Positions 1-8,275 of a stretch of 64,000 bases of DNA are shown piece after piece. The position numbers and the translations under genes are program-made. A model generated the notes under the pieces. That model did no database searches. It worked only from the letters and a program-made list of their open reading frames with translations, and was not told the DNA's origin. Origin of the DNA: Oligoflexia bacterium (GTDB lineage Bacteria; Bdellovibrionota; Bdellovibrionia; JABDDW01); the NCBI GenBank assembly GCA_034439615.1, contig JAWXAT010000047.1, positions 1 through 64,000 of the forward strand. The letters run 5' to 3'. Numbering within the stretch: position 1 is the first letter of the stretch; the number at the start of each line of letters is the position of its first letter.

Positions 1-262
1 ATCGAAGTGCGATCTGAAGCGGGGGATTACAAACTTTGTTGCTCCATCGAAGTGCGATCTGAAGCGGGGGATTACAAACTTTGTTACTCCATCGAAGTGA
101 GATCTGAAACAGGGGCAATATTATTATTGTTTTTATAATAACAAGTAACTCAATTGTTCCATCGAAGTGAGATCTGAAGTGAGAGCATTACAAACTTTGC
201 TGTTCCATCGAAGTAGGAACTGAAATGAGAGCAATACAAACCCTATTGCTTCATCGAAGCGG
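1..262. repeat. Degenerate 45-46 bp tandem repeats
   Basis: Units begin ATCGAAG and start at 1, 46, 91, 161, 207 and 253. The first two are identical over 45 bp except for one base. The third is interrupted by an A+T-rich insert that makes its period 70 bp, and the last three are more diverged, with a 46 bp period. The array runs off the left edge of the window. In frame 1 the first copies are open and encode a 15-residue repeat (IEVRSEAGDYKLCCS) up to a TAA at 136-138. They could therefore be the 3' end of a repeat-protein gene, but homologous copies continue past the stop, which favours a non-coding array. There are no unique spacers, so this is not CRISPR. Confidence 0.8.
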
Positions 263-466
263 GAATAATACCAAATCAGTAATCATATTTAATCTGGTGT
301 GTGTTCTTAATGCGTTATAGTACATGGCTAATTTTTCAATATTTTGTCGAAGTTATTGCCAGTTCAAGATGATTGACGAATTTTAAAGGACACAAGTGCT
401 GAGATGCTCGTATTTTCAATCACTTAACAAACTAGCCTATGGTACGGAGTTTGAACTAAACATCAT
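263..466. other. Gene-free A+T-rich stretch
   Basis: Between the 45-bp array and the next repeat set I see no convincing coding frame, RNA gene or terminator. Short reverse-strand frames exist here but have no ribosome binding site or recognisable product. Confidence 0.5.
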
Positions 467-564
467 ATGAATTTTGAATTGAGTAATGATTCGTATGTAT
501 GAATTTTGTTGTGAATAAATTATTCGGGCAAATGAATTTTGAAGTGAACATTGAACACCAATAA
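467..564. repeat. Three degenerate 32-33 bp repeats
   Basis: ATGAATTTTG recurs at 467, 499 and 532, each followed by similar A+T-rich sequence, giving a 32-33 bp period directly upstream of the lipoprotein gene at 600. Only the first ten bases are strictly conserved. A short motif, CACCAATAA, also recurs between 555 and 590. The repeats may carry the promoter or operator of that gene, but no clear -35/-10 pair is visible. Confidence 0.45.
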
Positions 565-599
565 TAAATATGGGGCACCAATAATGAACAAGGAACACC

Positions 600-1223
600 A
601 TGACCACGCTCAAAAATAACCTCATCTTGATTCTTCTCGTCGGCACTGGTGTCATCAATAGCGGATGCGGAAATAGCAATACTTTGAAGAAATTAACCAG
701 TGCTAGTCTCAGCGATGAAGATCTTCATACACCGACTCCGTCTGATTCGAATAATTCACAAACACCAACGCCCTCACAAACAGCTATCAACACAACGCCT
801 GGTGGCTGTTATCCAAAACCACCACCGATAAGTCGAATTGATCTTGTTGTTCATATAAAAATGCACAACAAAGTTCTGCTGGATGTCACGCCAGTCGTGT
901 GCGGTTCTGATGACCCAGAAAGTATTCATTATAATTATTGTACTAAAATCATGCAGCGACCTTATGGCCGGTGTTGCGCAATGGGTCCGGATGGCGATGC
1001 AATGAGAATCCAATGTGAAAGTGAACTCATGGGATATGACCTTGAAGACGAGCGAGTCGGCCCAAAGTGGTACAGCCTAGGCTCCGGCGAAGTGGTGAAA
1101 CATCCTGACAATTCCTACCTCGCTCATTATTATGGAAACGGCACCGCAAAAGCCTGTACGAATAAATCGCCAGCAATTTGTGGAACAGTTGAAATAACAG
1201 ATAACGATCCAAGCCAGCAATAA
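600..1223 (+). CDS. Predicted lipoprotein, function unknown
   Basis: The product has 207 residues. The N-terminus has a lysine, a hydrophobic core and a lipobox-like NSGC ending at about residue 23, so it is probably exported and lipidated. A Ser/Thr/Pro-rich linker (about 35-65) follows, then a domain with many cysteines that could form disulfides in the periplasm or outside the cell. I do not recognise the family. AAGGA a few bases before the ATG is a usable ribosome binding site. The gene stands alone, with repeats upstream and a gene remnant downstream. The ORF, signal and lipobox are seen; the location is inferred and the function unknown. Confidence 0.75.
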   Translation: MTTLKNNLILILLVGTGVINSGCGNSNTLKKLTSASLSDEDLHTPTPSDSNNSQTPTPSQTAINTTPGGCYPKPPPISRIDLVVHIKMHNKVLLDVTPVVCGSDDPESIHYNYCTKIMQRPYGRCCAMGPDGDAMRIQCESELMGYDLEDERVGPKWYSLGSGEVVKHPDNSYLAHYYGNGTAKACTNKSPAICGTVEITDNDPSQQ

Positions 1224-1363
1224 TTAATCTTGAAGAAGTAAACTCTTGGCAATTAATTTTGAACAAACACTTCCTAAGTAAATAACTGCATCTGGAAATA
1301 CATCTACCTACAATCTTGTATAAAAAATTATTATTGCTGAATTATCTCCATTATGAGGAGAAT

Positions 1364-1453
1364 ATGGCGGTGTTACCCAAAGGGTTTGAACCCACCCAAG
1401 TTGAAAATAAGTGGTATCCATTGAATTTTCACCGCTCAATTAAAATACTTTAA
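1364..1453 (+). pseudogene. Possible valS 5'-end remnant
   Basis: A strong ribosome binding site (GAGGAG, 1355-1360) precedes an ATG that opens a 29-codon frame ending in TAA at 1451. Its first 19 residues, MAVLPKGFEPTQVENKWYP, resemble the extreme N-terminus of valyl-tRNA synthetases (pattern Y/F-x-P-x-x-V/I-E-x-K-W-Y). The similarity stops at about codon 19, and the last ten codons look random. This looks like the leader and first codons of a valS gene cut off by a rearrangement or deletion. A functional short peptide is possible but less likely. No remaining part of the synthetase is present in the window. Confidence 0.5.
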
Positions 1454-1464
1454 ATGCTTAAAAT

Positions 1465-3066
1465 TTAAATCACTGTGTCGCTTGCGAATTTTTGATTTGT
1501 GTCGGGGTAATCTAGTGTGAAATGAATTCCGCGGCTTTCTTTTCGTGACAGTGCAGATTCAATTACAAGTTCAGCGATGAGAGCAATGTTACGAAGTTCG
1601 AGCAGGTCTTTATTCACTCTAAAATTCCAATAATATTCTTTGATTTCATCTTGCAATACTTTAATGCGATTATGTGCACGCTCGAGACGTTTTGTTGAAC
1701 GAACAATGCCAACGTAGTTCCACATCAAACGTCTGATCTCATCCCAGTTGTGAGAAATCACAATCATCTCATCGGGATTCACAGCTTCGCCATGATCCCA
1801 CTCTTTTACTTTCATATTCAACTCAGGGTAATCTAAAAAATGCTGTTCAATATACTCAACCGCATTATGAGCAAAAACCGTTGCTTCCATTAAAGAATTA
1901 CTAGCTAATCGGTTGGCACCATGAAGGCCTGTGTGTGCTGTTTCACCAATTGCAAATAAATGATTAATATCTGTCTCGGCATTTTCTTTTGTCCACACTC
2001 CACCGCAAATATAATGAGCTGCAGGAACCACTGGAATGGGTTGCACTGTCATATCGATGCCATACTTTAAACATCGCTCATAAACTCCAGGAAAACGTGT
2101 TTTCAATTCAACTGCTGGCATATGTGTCACATCTAAAAATACGCAATCTTGACCGGTTCGTTTAATTTCGGCATCAATCGCTCGAGCCACGATATCACGA
2201 GGAGCAAGCTCTGCTTTCTCATGATACTTCGGCATAAACCGCTCACCATTTTCTAATATGAGATGAGCTCCTTCGCCTCGCAATGCTTCGGTGATTAAAA
2301 AATTTCTTGCCTGTGGATGATAGAGACATGTTGGATGAAATTGCAAAAACTCCATATTTGCAACTCTGCAACCAGCGCGTCTTGCCATGGCGATTCCGTC
2401 ACCGGTAGCTCCATCCCAATTTGAAGTGTAGAGATAAACCTTTCCTGCGCCACCGGTAGCAAGAATAGTGAAGCGAGAAATTTGAGTTTGAACCTGATTA
2501 TTCTTCGTATCTAGCACATAGGCGCCCAAGCATTGTGTTGGGCCGGTTTTGAGTGGATTAATTTTTTTATCGATAATCAAATCAATTGCCATTTGGTATT
2601 CAAGAATTTTAATATTTGAATTTTTAGCACATGCTGCAAGCAGAGCATTTTGAATCGCAAGACCTGTCTGATCAAAACTGTGTAAAATTCTTTTTTGAGA
2701 ATGGCCACCTTCCCGTGTAAGATCAAATAAATCTGATCCGGTTGTTTTATTAAACACAACTCCGTACTCAATAAGATCACGAATGCGTGCAGGTGCTTGA
2801 CTCACACACATTTTCACAATTTCTTCGTTACAAAGTCCAGCGCCGGCAACAACAGTATCTTTAATATGAGAATCAAAACTATCATCTTGCCCCGTTACAC
2901 TGGCGATTCCACCTTGGGCCATTGCTGTTGCAGTATGTGTTGCAGAACCCTTTGCAAGAACAGTCACGGTGCCAAGTCGTGCCGCTTTCAACGCAAAGAA
3001 AAGCCCAGCAATACCTGAACCGATGACTAAGAAATCAGACTTTTGAACTGACACTGACGCTGACAT
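1465..3066 (-). CDS. nadB: L-aspartate oxidase NadB
   Basis: NadB oxidises L-aspartate to iminoaspartate with FAD, the first step of de novo NAD synthesis; NadA then makes quinolinate. The N-terminus has the dinucleotide-binding motif VIGSGIAG (about residues 14-21). The family motifs HSQKRILH, QFHPTCLY and GANRLASNSLMEA follow, and the length of about 533 residues is normal for NadB. The frame stays open to a TTG at 3102, but that codon is part of a good -35 box (TTGACT), so I chose the ATG at 3066, which lies 7 nt after a -10-like TACTTT. nadA and nadC are not in the window. The 26-bp repeat array lies just upstream. Confidence 0.95.
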   Translation of the reverse strand: MSASVSVQKSDFLVIGSGIAGLFFALKAARLGTVTVLAKGSATHTATAMAQGGIASVTGQDDSFDSHIKDTVVAGAGLCNEEIVKMCVSQAPARIRDLIEYGVVFNKTTGSDLFDLTREGGHSQKRILHSFDQTGLAIQNALLAACAKNSNIKILEYQMAIDLIIDKKINPLKTGPTQCLGAYVLDTKNNQVQTQISRFTILATGGAGKVYLYTSNWDGATGDGIAMARRAGCRVANMEFLQFHPTCLYHPQARNFLITEALRGEGAHLILENGERFMPKYHEKAELAPRDIVARAIDAEIKRTGQDCVFLDVTHMPAVELKTRFPGVYERCLKYGIDMTVQPIPVVPAAHYICGGVWTKENAETDINHLFAIGETAHTGLHGANRLASNSLMEATVFAHNAVEYIEQHFLDYPELNMKVKEWDHGEAVNPDEMIVISHNWDEIRRLMWNYVGIVRSTKRLERAHNRIKVLQDEIKEYYWNFRVNKDLLELRNIALIAELVIESALSRKESRGIHFTLDYPDTNQKFASDTVI

Positions 3067-3073
3067 TGTGGGC

Positions 3074-3102
3074 AAAGTACTGGGATGACCCGCTACAGTC
3101 AA
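3074..3102 (-). promoter_or_regulatory. Candidate nadB promoter
   Basis: On the minus strand TTGACT (3097-3102) is followed after exactly 17 bp by TACTTT (3074-3079). The nadB ATG lies 7 nt further on and no ribosome binding site intervenes, so the transcript may be leaderless. The -35 box is good and the -10 box is weak. Confidence 0.45.
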
Positions 3103-3138
3103 GTGGGGTTACAAAATACAATTATCATCTACGTAAGG

Positions 3139-3242
3139 GTATTTAGACTATCTTTCGCACCAAAGCATTTGGACTATCTTTGACACCAATGCATTTGGAC
3201 TATCTTTGACACCAATGCATTTGGACTATCTTTGGCGCCAGG
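3139..3242. repeat. Four-copy 26-bp tandem repeat
   Basis: Units occupy 3139-3164, 3165-3190, 3191-3216 and 3217-3242. The two central copies are identical and the outer ones each carry a few substitutions. The unit core is TTGGACTATCTTTGACACC. The last copy contains the stop codon and final codons of the minus-strand gene at 3226, while the array lies upstream of nadB. It could be a simple slippage-prone repeat or a set of operators; the 26-bp period is about 2.5 helical turns. Confidence 0.9.
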
Positions 3243-4212
3243 GCAATTCAGCCAATTTAGATGCACATGATTGAGCTCTTAATAATGCTAATTCTAATTG
3301 TGTTTGATTTCTTACAGCCTCAAGGCGTCTTGTTTCTTTTTGGTAGCGTGTACTTCCATCAACCATAGCCTCACGATTTGACGTTTGTGAGACAAATTCT
3401 TTGGAATACCTAAATACTTCCTCATGTGCTTGAGAACTACCGGATTGTGAATCGTGAATCTGTGAACCGCTTAATGGTAACTTCATGTCAGTAATTAATT
3501 GCATATTTGTTTCAAGTGATAGGGCTTGAAGATTTAAAACTGCATCACCTCTCGCGATAGACGGAGGTGTTGCGTTACTATTTGGAATATGAATCGAAGC
3601 CCCCGTCTTTAAGGTAAGCGTCATGCCCTTTATATTTTTTTCTACATGCATAACAGTTTCTTTTTTTCTTGCGCCTGGTTTGCCAATATAAACTTCATAC
3701 TGATCATAAGTGAACATGGCTTTTGCTGCTGTGATGATCACGTATGAATCGCCCGCTCCCTTTAACAGCATCATTACTTCTCTGACATGATTTGATTCAT
3801 AAAAATGCAAAATATTATTTTTAATTTTTGAAACTAAAACTTCACGCTCTGGGCGCGACATTTCTCTAAACTGTGAACGAAAATTCTTATCATTCAAATC
3901 AATAGTAGTTGTTAAAGGAAAAAATCGCCCCTGCCCGCCCCAAAACTTTGAACTTGCGCCTGATTCTGGCCCAGAGAAATTTAAGAGTGAAACTATTGAA
4001 TTCCCGGCATTGTCTGAATAGGCCCATTCTATAACTACATTTTGTAATTGCTCAGGAGGTGATGTTTCGACAGCTGCGTTTGCAGATAAGACCGTGGCAG
4101 CAGATGTGGATGCTCCTGTAACTGCAACACTTGCAGTTGCCGCAAAAGAAAGTGCAGTACTGAGTAAATTGACAGTCAGTAATTGCAGCAATTGTGTATT
4201 TATAAACCGCAT
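3226..4212 (-). CDS. Exported protein, function unknown
   Basis: The product has 328 residues. It starts with a hydrophobic signal-like segment rich in Ala/Ser/Val (about 8-45) without a lipobox, so a periplasmic or outer-envelope location is likely. The rest is mixed alpha/beta with a predicted beta-rich middle (about 150-220) and a charged, Gln-rich helical tail (about 265-328). I recognise no domain. GAGGT 8 nt before the ATG supports the start, and a TATAAT lies just upstream on the same strand. The TAG stop falls inside the last copy of the 26-bp repeat, so the present C-terminus may have been set by the repeat expansion. Confidence 0.75.
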   Translation of the reverse strand: MRFINTQLLQLLTVNLLSTALSFAATASVAVTGASTSAATVLSANAAVETSPPEQLQNVVIEWAYSDNAGNSIVSLLNFSGPESGASSKFWGGQGRFFPLTTTIDLNDKNFRSQFREMSRPEREVLVSKIKNNILHFYESNHVREVMMLLKGAGDSYVIITAAKAMFTYDQYEVYIGKPGARKKETVMHVEKNIKGMTLTLKTGASIHIPNSNATPPSIARGDAVLNLQALSLETNMQLITDMKLPLSGSQIHDSQSGSSQAHEEVFRYSKEFVSQTSNREAMVDGSTRYQKETRRLEAVRNQTQLELALLRAQSCASKLAELPWRQR

Positions 4213-4589
4213 CTGATGACCTCTATATTATATAACTTTACCGACATCTTTTCTGACATATAGGGCTCAACTTCAACCAAACCCGCTCAACTTCAACCTA
4301 AGCTTCATCACATCCACTTACCCATTAAGAATACAAGATTTATACCCATTGATTGGCTCTATAACACCCGTGGCCCAATGAACCGCTCGCCAAATCGTGG
4401 TGATGACAAAAATTGTTACTCGCATGACTTTCAACGCTAAATTCAGAATCATTTATGAAACTTTTTCAGATCACCACTCAGCCATCACCACTGAATTTCT
4501 TTTAAGACTATAAAAGCCATGGCATATGCATTGCTCATATTTGAAATTGAAAAGAAGCATAAGTAACAAAATAGAAAAGTGGAACGTTT
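4213..4589. promoter_or_regulatory. Divergent intergenic region
   Basis: This 377-bp gap separates two divergent genes and must contain both promoters. TATAAT at about 4226-4231 on the minus strand fits the gene ending at 3226 but has no good -35. GCTCAACTTCAACC is repeated 20 bp apart (4265-4278 and 4285-4298). I see no small gene or RNA. Confidence 0.4.
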
Positions 4590-5537
4590 ATGAAAATTTT
4601 TAAGTTGTTTGTAATTTTTGGTCTCTTGATCTCTACCACCCCTTCATTTGCTGCAAGTGGAGAAAAACCATTTCGATTTGAACAGTGTGGGTCATGGCTC
4701 ATACGCCTGGGAGATATTCATTCTAACCTCGATCGAGAACAATCAGACAAACAAACATTTAATGCTCTCATGGGTTTAAATAATTTCGAAAAAAGTTCAC
4801 TCAAACCCCAACCCAAGTCTCTTCGTTCAACTTATCCATTCACGCTCGATGTGACTTCAGAAATAATTGATGAAGCAAAACATGCAGACATTTCAGATCG
4901 CGTTGATCGCATTAATCTTATGATGCGTAAGCAATCGCCTAATGTACTTACACGTGTGGGAAAGCGAACAATTATTGCCGGTTATGAAGTCCGAGGGGAA
5001 AAAGAAATTAGACTTATGCTAGACGCTGTATCCAATGATCGACAGTTACTAGAAGACATAAGAGCCGCTAAAAAAATGAAAAATTTGCTTACGGGCCTTG
5101 CAGAAACAGGAGTTGGCTTAACAGCAATTGCTTTCTTGGATTCTTATTTTGGTTTGCCTCAATATATAGGCTTAGTCAATTTAGTCGCAGGTGCTATTAC
5201 TTTGTGTGCTTTACCTTTGGATCTTGTTCATCGAGAAAATGATTTTGAGAAAAAGCAAAAAGCTATTGATGCTTTTTTGGTGAAAAAGGATCCTCAATCT
5301 TGGATTTATCAAGGTCGAAGCTCCTACGTCGACAGACAAGTTGGACACCTATGGCGTAGTACTAAAAATGTAGAACGTATCGCAAACAAAGAAGTTCAAC
5401 ACCAGCTTACACCAAACATGCTCACAAGAAGTACTGACCCGCATCTCATTGAAACCGATATGCTCATTCGTTATGAAAAAGACGAGCAGGGCCAAATTAC
5501 TCCGGTACTCTCAGTATTTTTACAATTTAGAAAATAA
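4590..5537 (+). CDS. Exported or membrane protein, function unknown
   Basis: The product has 315 residues. Residues 1-22 form a signal peptide ending PSFAAS. A hydrophobic segment at about 170-205 (Gly/Leu/Ala-rich) may span the inner membrane or be a buried helix, and charged regions lie on both sides. The family is not recognised. The site before the ATG is only a weak GTGGAA. The gene converges on the lipoprotein gene at 5547, with 9 bp between the stop codons and no clear hairpin. Confidence 0.7.
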   Translation: MKIFKLFVIFGLLISTTPSFAASGEKPFRFEQCGSWLIRLGDIHSNLDREQSDKQTFNALMGLNNFEKSSLKPQPKSLRSTYPFTLDVTSEIIDEAKHADISDRVDRINLMMRKQSPNVLTRVGKRTIIAGYEVRGEKEIRLMLDAVSNDRQLLEDIRAAKKMKNLLTGLAETGVGLTAIAFLDSYFGLPQYIGLVNLVAGAITLCALPLDLVHRENDFEKKQKAIDAFLVKKDPQSWIYQGRSSYVDRQVGHLWRSTKNVERIANKEVQHQLTPNMLTRSTDPHLIETDMLIRYEKDEQGQITPVLSVFLQFRK

Positions 5538-5546
5538 TTGTTATTC

Positions 5547-6149
5547 TTATTTTGAGAACTTTAGAAAGCTTCCGCCCAATGGCCCCGCAAGCGTTAATCC
5601 AACAGCGCCTGATGTTGCGGCTACAGTTCCGATTGGAAATTTAATAATGTAGGGCTTACTCCATATATTGTGATAAGGATATTTTGCTGCCAAAGCGACT
5701 TTGTTTTCGTAAACACGCTTAATAGATTTCGGCATTACTCTTTGACCACTAACATCTAAAAAAATATTCCATACAGAATCTTTTTTATCTAAAACATTGG
5801 TATCATCTTTGTCGGTATAAAGGCTGACAAACACTGTCGTCTCATTTTGCGCTTCATACAAAGCTTTTTGACGAGCTTCGCGCAATTGCTCAGCACTCCA
5901 TTGATACTGTTGTGCATCTTGAAACACCTGATGCTCAACAACTTCCATTGCCTGCAGAGTAGCTGTGACTTGATAGGCGGCACTCATGCTGGCATAAGAT
6001 TTTTCACCAGTAGTCCAACGATCTAAAACCGTCGTGTATTTTCCTGGAGGGCGCTCAATGCCCTTGTAGTTGAGAGTTTCTTCGTGATTTGTCGTAGAGC
6101 ACCCAATCATGCTTAAAGCTAAAACAAACATTACAGCGAGAAACTTCAT
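5547..6149 (-). CDS. Predicted lipoprotein, function unknown
   Basis: The product has 200 residues with a short signal ending in lipobox MIGC (Cys at about residue 17), so it is probably anchored by lipid. The middle is predicted helical and rich in Gln/Glu/Ala. The C-terminus carries a Gly-rich hydrophobic stretch (about 172-193) that may insert in a membrane. The start codon overlaps the pyrE stop as ATGA, so translation is probably coupled to pyrE, making it the third gene of the hydrolase-pyrE-lipoprotein operon. No link to pyrimidine synthesis is evident from the sequence. Confidence 0.75.
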   Translation of the reverse strand: MKFLAVMFVLALSMIGCSTTNHEETLNYKGIERPPGKYTTVLDRWTTGEKSYASMSAAYQVTATLQAMEVVEHQVFQDAQQYQWSAEQLREARQKALYEAQNETTVFVSLYTDKDDTNVLDKKDSVWNIFLDVSGQRVMPKSIKRVYENKVALAAKYPYHNIWSKPYIIKFPIGTVAATSGAVGLTLAGPLGGSFLKFSK

Positions 6150-6727
6150 TTGCTTATCTCCAGTATCATCTGTTTTGTTACGATGGGTTCATAATCAAGG
6201 CCTGCTTTTTTAATATTTTCTGCACCACCCTCTTGGCGATCAACAGCGGTGTATACACCAACTACATCAAGGCCAGCCAACTTTGCTCTTTCTACACTTT
6301 TTAAAGTTGAGCCTCCGGTAGTCACCACGTCTTCAAGAATAATCACCTTATCACCTTGGCTAAAATTCTTCATTCCTTCTACCCACTGCTGTGTGCCATG
6401 TGCTTTTGGTTCTTTACGGATATAAAAGGCAAAAAGTGAGTCGCTCCAATCTTGCGTGAACATACTCACACCTGTTGCCAGTGGGTCTGCACCCATGGTC
6501 AAACCACCAACACCTTTGATTTTTGCACCGCTTTGATTCTTCGCTTTAATTTTTCCGGCAATAAGACTACTCACCAACCAAATTCCACGCGGGTGTAAGA
6601 GTGTATGCTTCATATCGATGTAGAAATCACTAGATTTCCCTGAAGCCAGCGTGACATTACGTTTTTCGTAACTTAGTTTTCTAACCAGGCTTACAAATTC
6701 TTGGAGCATTTCTTTTGAATCAGTCAC
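6146..6727 (-). CDS. pyrE: Orotate phosphoribosyltransferase PyrE
   Basis: PyrE joins orotate to PRPP to give OMP in pyrimidine synthesis, in the cytoplasm. The diagnostic PRPP loop VIILEDVVTTGGST lies at about residues 128-141. An N-terminal segment with SGKSSDFYIDMK (about 29-40) matches the orotate-binding end, and 193 residues is a normal length. The start is GTG at 6727, preceded by AGGA at about 10 nt; an ATG six codons later is the alternative. It follows the hydrolase gene by 26 bp and overlaps the next lipoprotein gene by 4 bp. Confidence 0.93.
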   Translation of the reverse strand: MTDSKEMLQEFVSLVRKLSYEKRNVTLASGKSSDFYIDMKHTLLHPRGIWLVSSLIAGKIKAKNQSGAKIKGVGGLTMGADPLATGVSMFTQDWSDSLFAFYIRKEPKAHGTQQWVEGMKNFSQGDKVIILEDVVTTGGSTLKSVERAKLAGLDVVGVYTAVDRQEGGAENIKKAGLDYEPIVTKQMILEISK

Positions 6728-6753
6728 TTTTATAAATCCTGTCGCGAAAAAAA

Positions 6754-7590
6754 TTATTGATGCTTAATAAGCCATTTTTTCAAATCAGAAAATGGTTTAT
6801 CGCGCCCGACTTCATTGTAAATCTCATGATAGAATTGCTCATAAATCAGCAGTTCTTTGTCTTTTGCTTCTAATTGTTCATAAAACTCTTCGGCTTTTGG
6901 TCGACTCACTATTTTATCGTCGCCTGAAAGTTGCATCAGCACAGGAAGTTGAATTTTACGAGCGCAATCAAAAACGTATTTCATACTTGCTAGCAATTCT
7001 ACAAACAGTTTCGGACTGATTCGATTATGGCGTAAGTGATCTAACTCCATAGTGCCCACATGTTCTTTATCGTGGCTAAGGTGATTCAGAGGGATTTCAT
7101 TGTACAAAGTCATATTGGGTGCCATCGCTGCTAAAACGCCTGCACTTTTTCTTTTAAGTTTTGGAATTTGGACACTCAAATCTAATAATGGAGAACTAAA
7201 AATAGCACCTCGTGCTCCAAAATCTCCATGTCTGATGAGAAGTTTTGAAAGTACTAACCCACCCATTGAATGACCGAGAAAAAAAATAGGCTTTCCAGAA
7301 AATCGAGTCTTCACAACGCTGTGAAAAAGTTTGATATCTAAAACAAACTCATCGATTGTTCCAACTCCTCGTTTGCCAGAGCTTCGACCATGACCTCGAA
7401 GATCAGACATAATTAATTGATAGGGTGAACCCATAAGACCTTCGGCGAGAAGTTTGTATGAATCTGAATGCTCTCCAAGTCCGTGGATCCCCAAAATAAC
7501 GGCTTGGGATGATTGTTGAGCCCAGGTTTGAAAAAATAATTCCGAACCATCGTAACCTTTGAATGTACCTTCTTCGATTTGCAAGCCCAT
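6754..7590 (-). CDS. Alpha/beta hydrolase, monoacylglycerol lipase-like
   Basis: The product has 278 residues of the serine-hydrolase fold seen in monoacylglycerol lipases and lysophospholipases (Hydrolase_4 type). The oxyanion motif HGLGEHS is at 36-42, the nucleophile elbow GHSMGG has Ser108, and the acid is probably D224 or D225 in SGDDKIV. The base is probably H255 in FYHE. There is no signal peptide, so it is probably cytoplasmic and acts on lipid or other esters; the substrate is inferred only from the family. AAGGA precedes the ATG. It is the first gene of the operon with pyrE. Confidence 0.85.
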   Translation of the reverse strand: MGLQIEEGTFKGYDGSELFFQTWAQQSSQAVILGIHGLGEHSDSYKLLAEGLMGSPYQLIMSDLRGHGRSSGKRGVGTIDEFVLDIKLFHSVVKTRFSGKPIFFLGHSMGGLVLSKLLIRHGDFGARGAIFSSPLLDLSVQIPKLKRKSAGVLAAMAPNMTLYNEIPLNHLSHDKEHVGTMELDHLRHNRISPKLFVELLASMKYVFDCARKIQLPVLMQLSGDDKIVSRPKAEEFYEQLEAKDKELLIYEQFYHEIYNEVGRDKPFSDLKKWLIKHQ

Positions 7591-7634
7591 AGTCCTTATT
7601 GTGATAGGAGTTTAAAACCACGTCAAGGCGATCA

Positions 7635-7663
7635 TTGAACTTGTAGGCCTATCAATGTAGAAT
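7635..7663 (+). promoter_or_regulatory. Promoter with predicted leaderless start
   Basis: TTGAAC (7635-7640), 17 bp and TAGAAT (7658-7663) form a good sigma70-type promoter. Only GTTTTC lies between the -10 and the ATG at 7670, so transcription should begin at or next to the start codon. No ribosome binding site is present. Confidence 0.65.
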
Positions 7664-7669
7664 GTTTTC

Positions 7670-8275
7670 ATGGATCGCAATTTAATCGTGCTGCTAATGG
7701 TCATAGTTTGTTTACAATTTCCTTTTATGGGAAGCGCTCAAGAATTTGATGACCCCAATAATCCACAGGCCAAAGAAGGCGAAGTCAACGCGCGCTTTGC
7801 AAGAATGACAAAAGAAGTAGGCTTTTTATGTGGTAAATTTTTGCCCAATTCAATACCTGGAATCACAGAAGTGATGTCACTGTGTGGACCGCGAGCGGCA
7901 ATCAAAACCGGGCGAAATGCTTTTTTCGAAGGCACACTTCTTCAAGGTTCTGGCAGTGGACAAAGATATCTCATGGGTTCGGGAGCATTTAGATCTGATT
8001 CTCAGATAGATGATTTTGTTGCCTCATTTTATGCTGGTGCAGATATTCATTATGCGACAAATCCCATATACACGGTTGTTCCCACAGGTGAAGAAACCAG
8101 AATCTACCCAGGTCTTCATGCTGGAGGAGCACTTTGGTGGGAATTCAATGACGTCACAAGTCTTAGATTTGATTTAAAATTTAATTTTTACCCAGGGTCA
8201 TCTCTGATTGTAGGTGTGGGGCTTGTGATACGCTTTGGACCTGCCGGGCAAGATGCCGATCAACAAGGCCAATGA
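7670..8275 (+). CDS. Predicted outer-membrane beta-barrel protein
   Basis: The product has 201 residues. A signal peptide ends at about residue 24 (MGSAQ). The C-terminal half has alternating hydrophobic strands, and the last strand is near LIVGVGLVIRFGP, as in small barrels of the outer membrane. An acidic, Gln-rich tail follows. No specific family is recognised. The mRNA is probably leaderless. The last 95 bp overlap the 3' end of addA on the other strand, so the two convergent genes share coding DNA. Confidence 0.7.
   Translation: MDRNLIVLLMVIVCLQFPFMGSAQEFDDPNNPQAKEGEVNARFARMTKEVGFLCGKFLPNSIPGITEVMSLCGPRAAIKTGRNAFFEGTLLQGSGSGQRYLMGSGAFRSDSQIDDFVASFYAGADIHYATNPIYTVVPTGEETRIYPGLHAGGALWWEFNDVTSLRFDLKFNFYPGSSLIVGVGLVIRFGPAGQDADQQGQ

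Noticed and set aside
1-262. CRISPR array
   Set aside because: The repeats abut each other with no unique spacers of constant length, and no cas genes are near.
3066-3102. TTG at 3102 as the nadB start
   Set aside because: The codon is part of a good -35 box, and the ATG at 3066 gives the family-like N-terminus.
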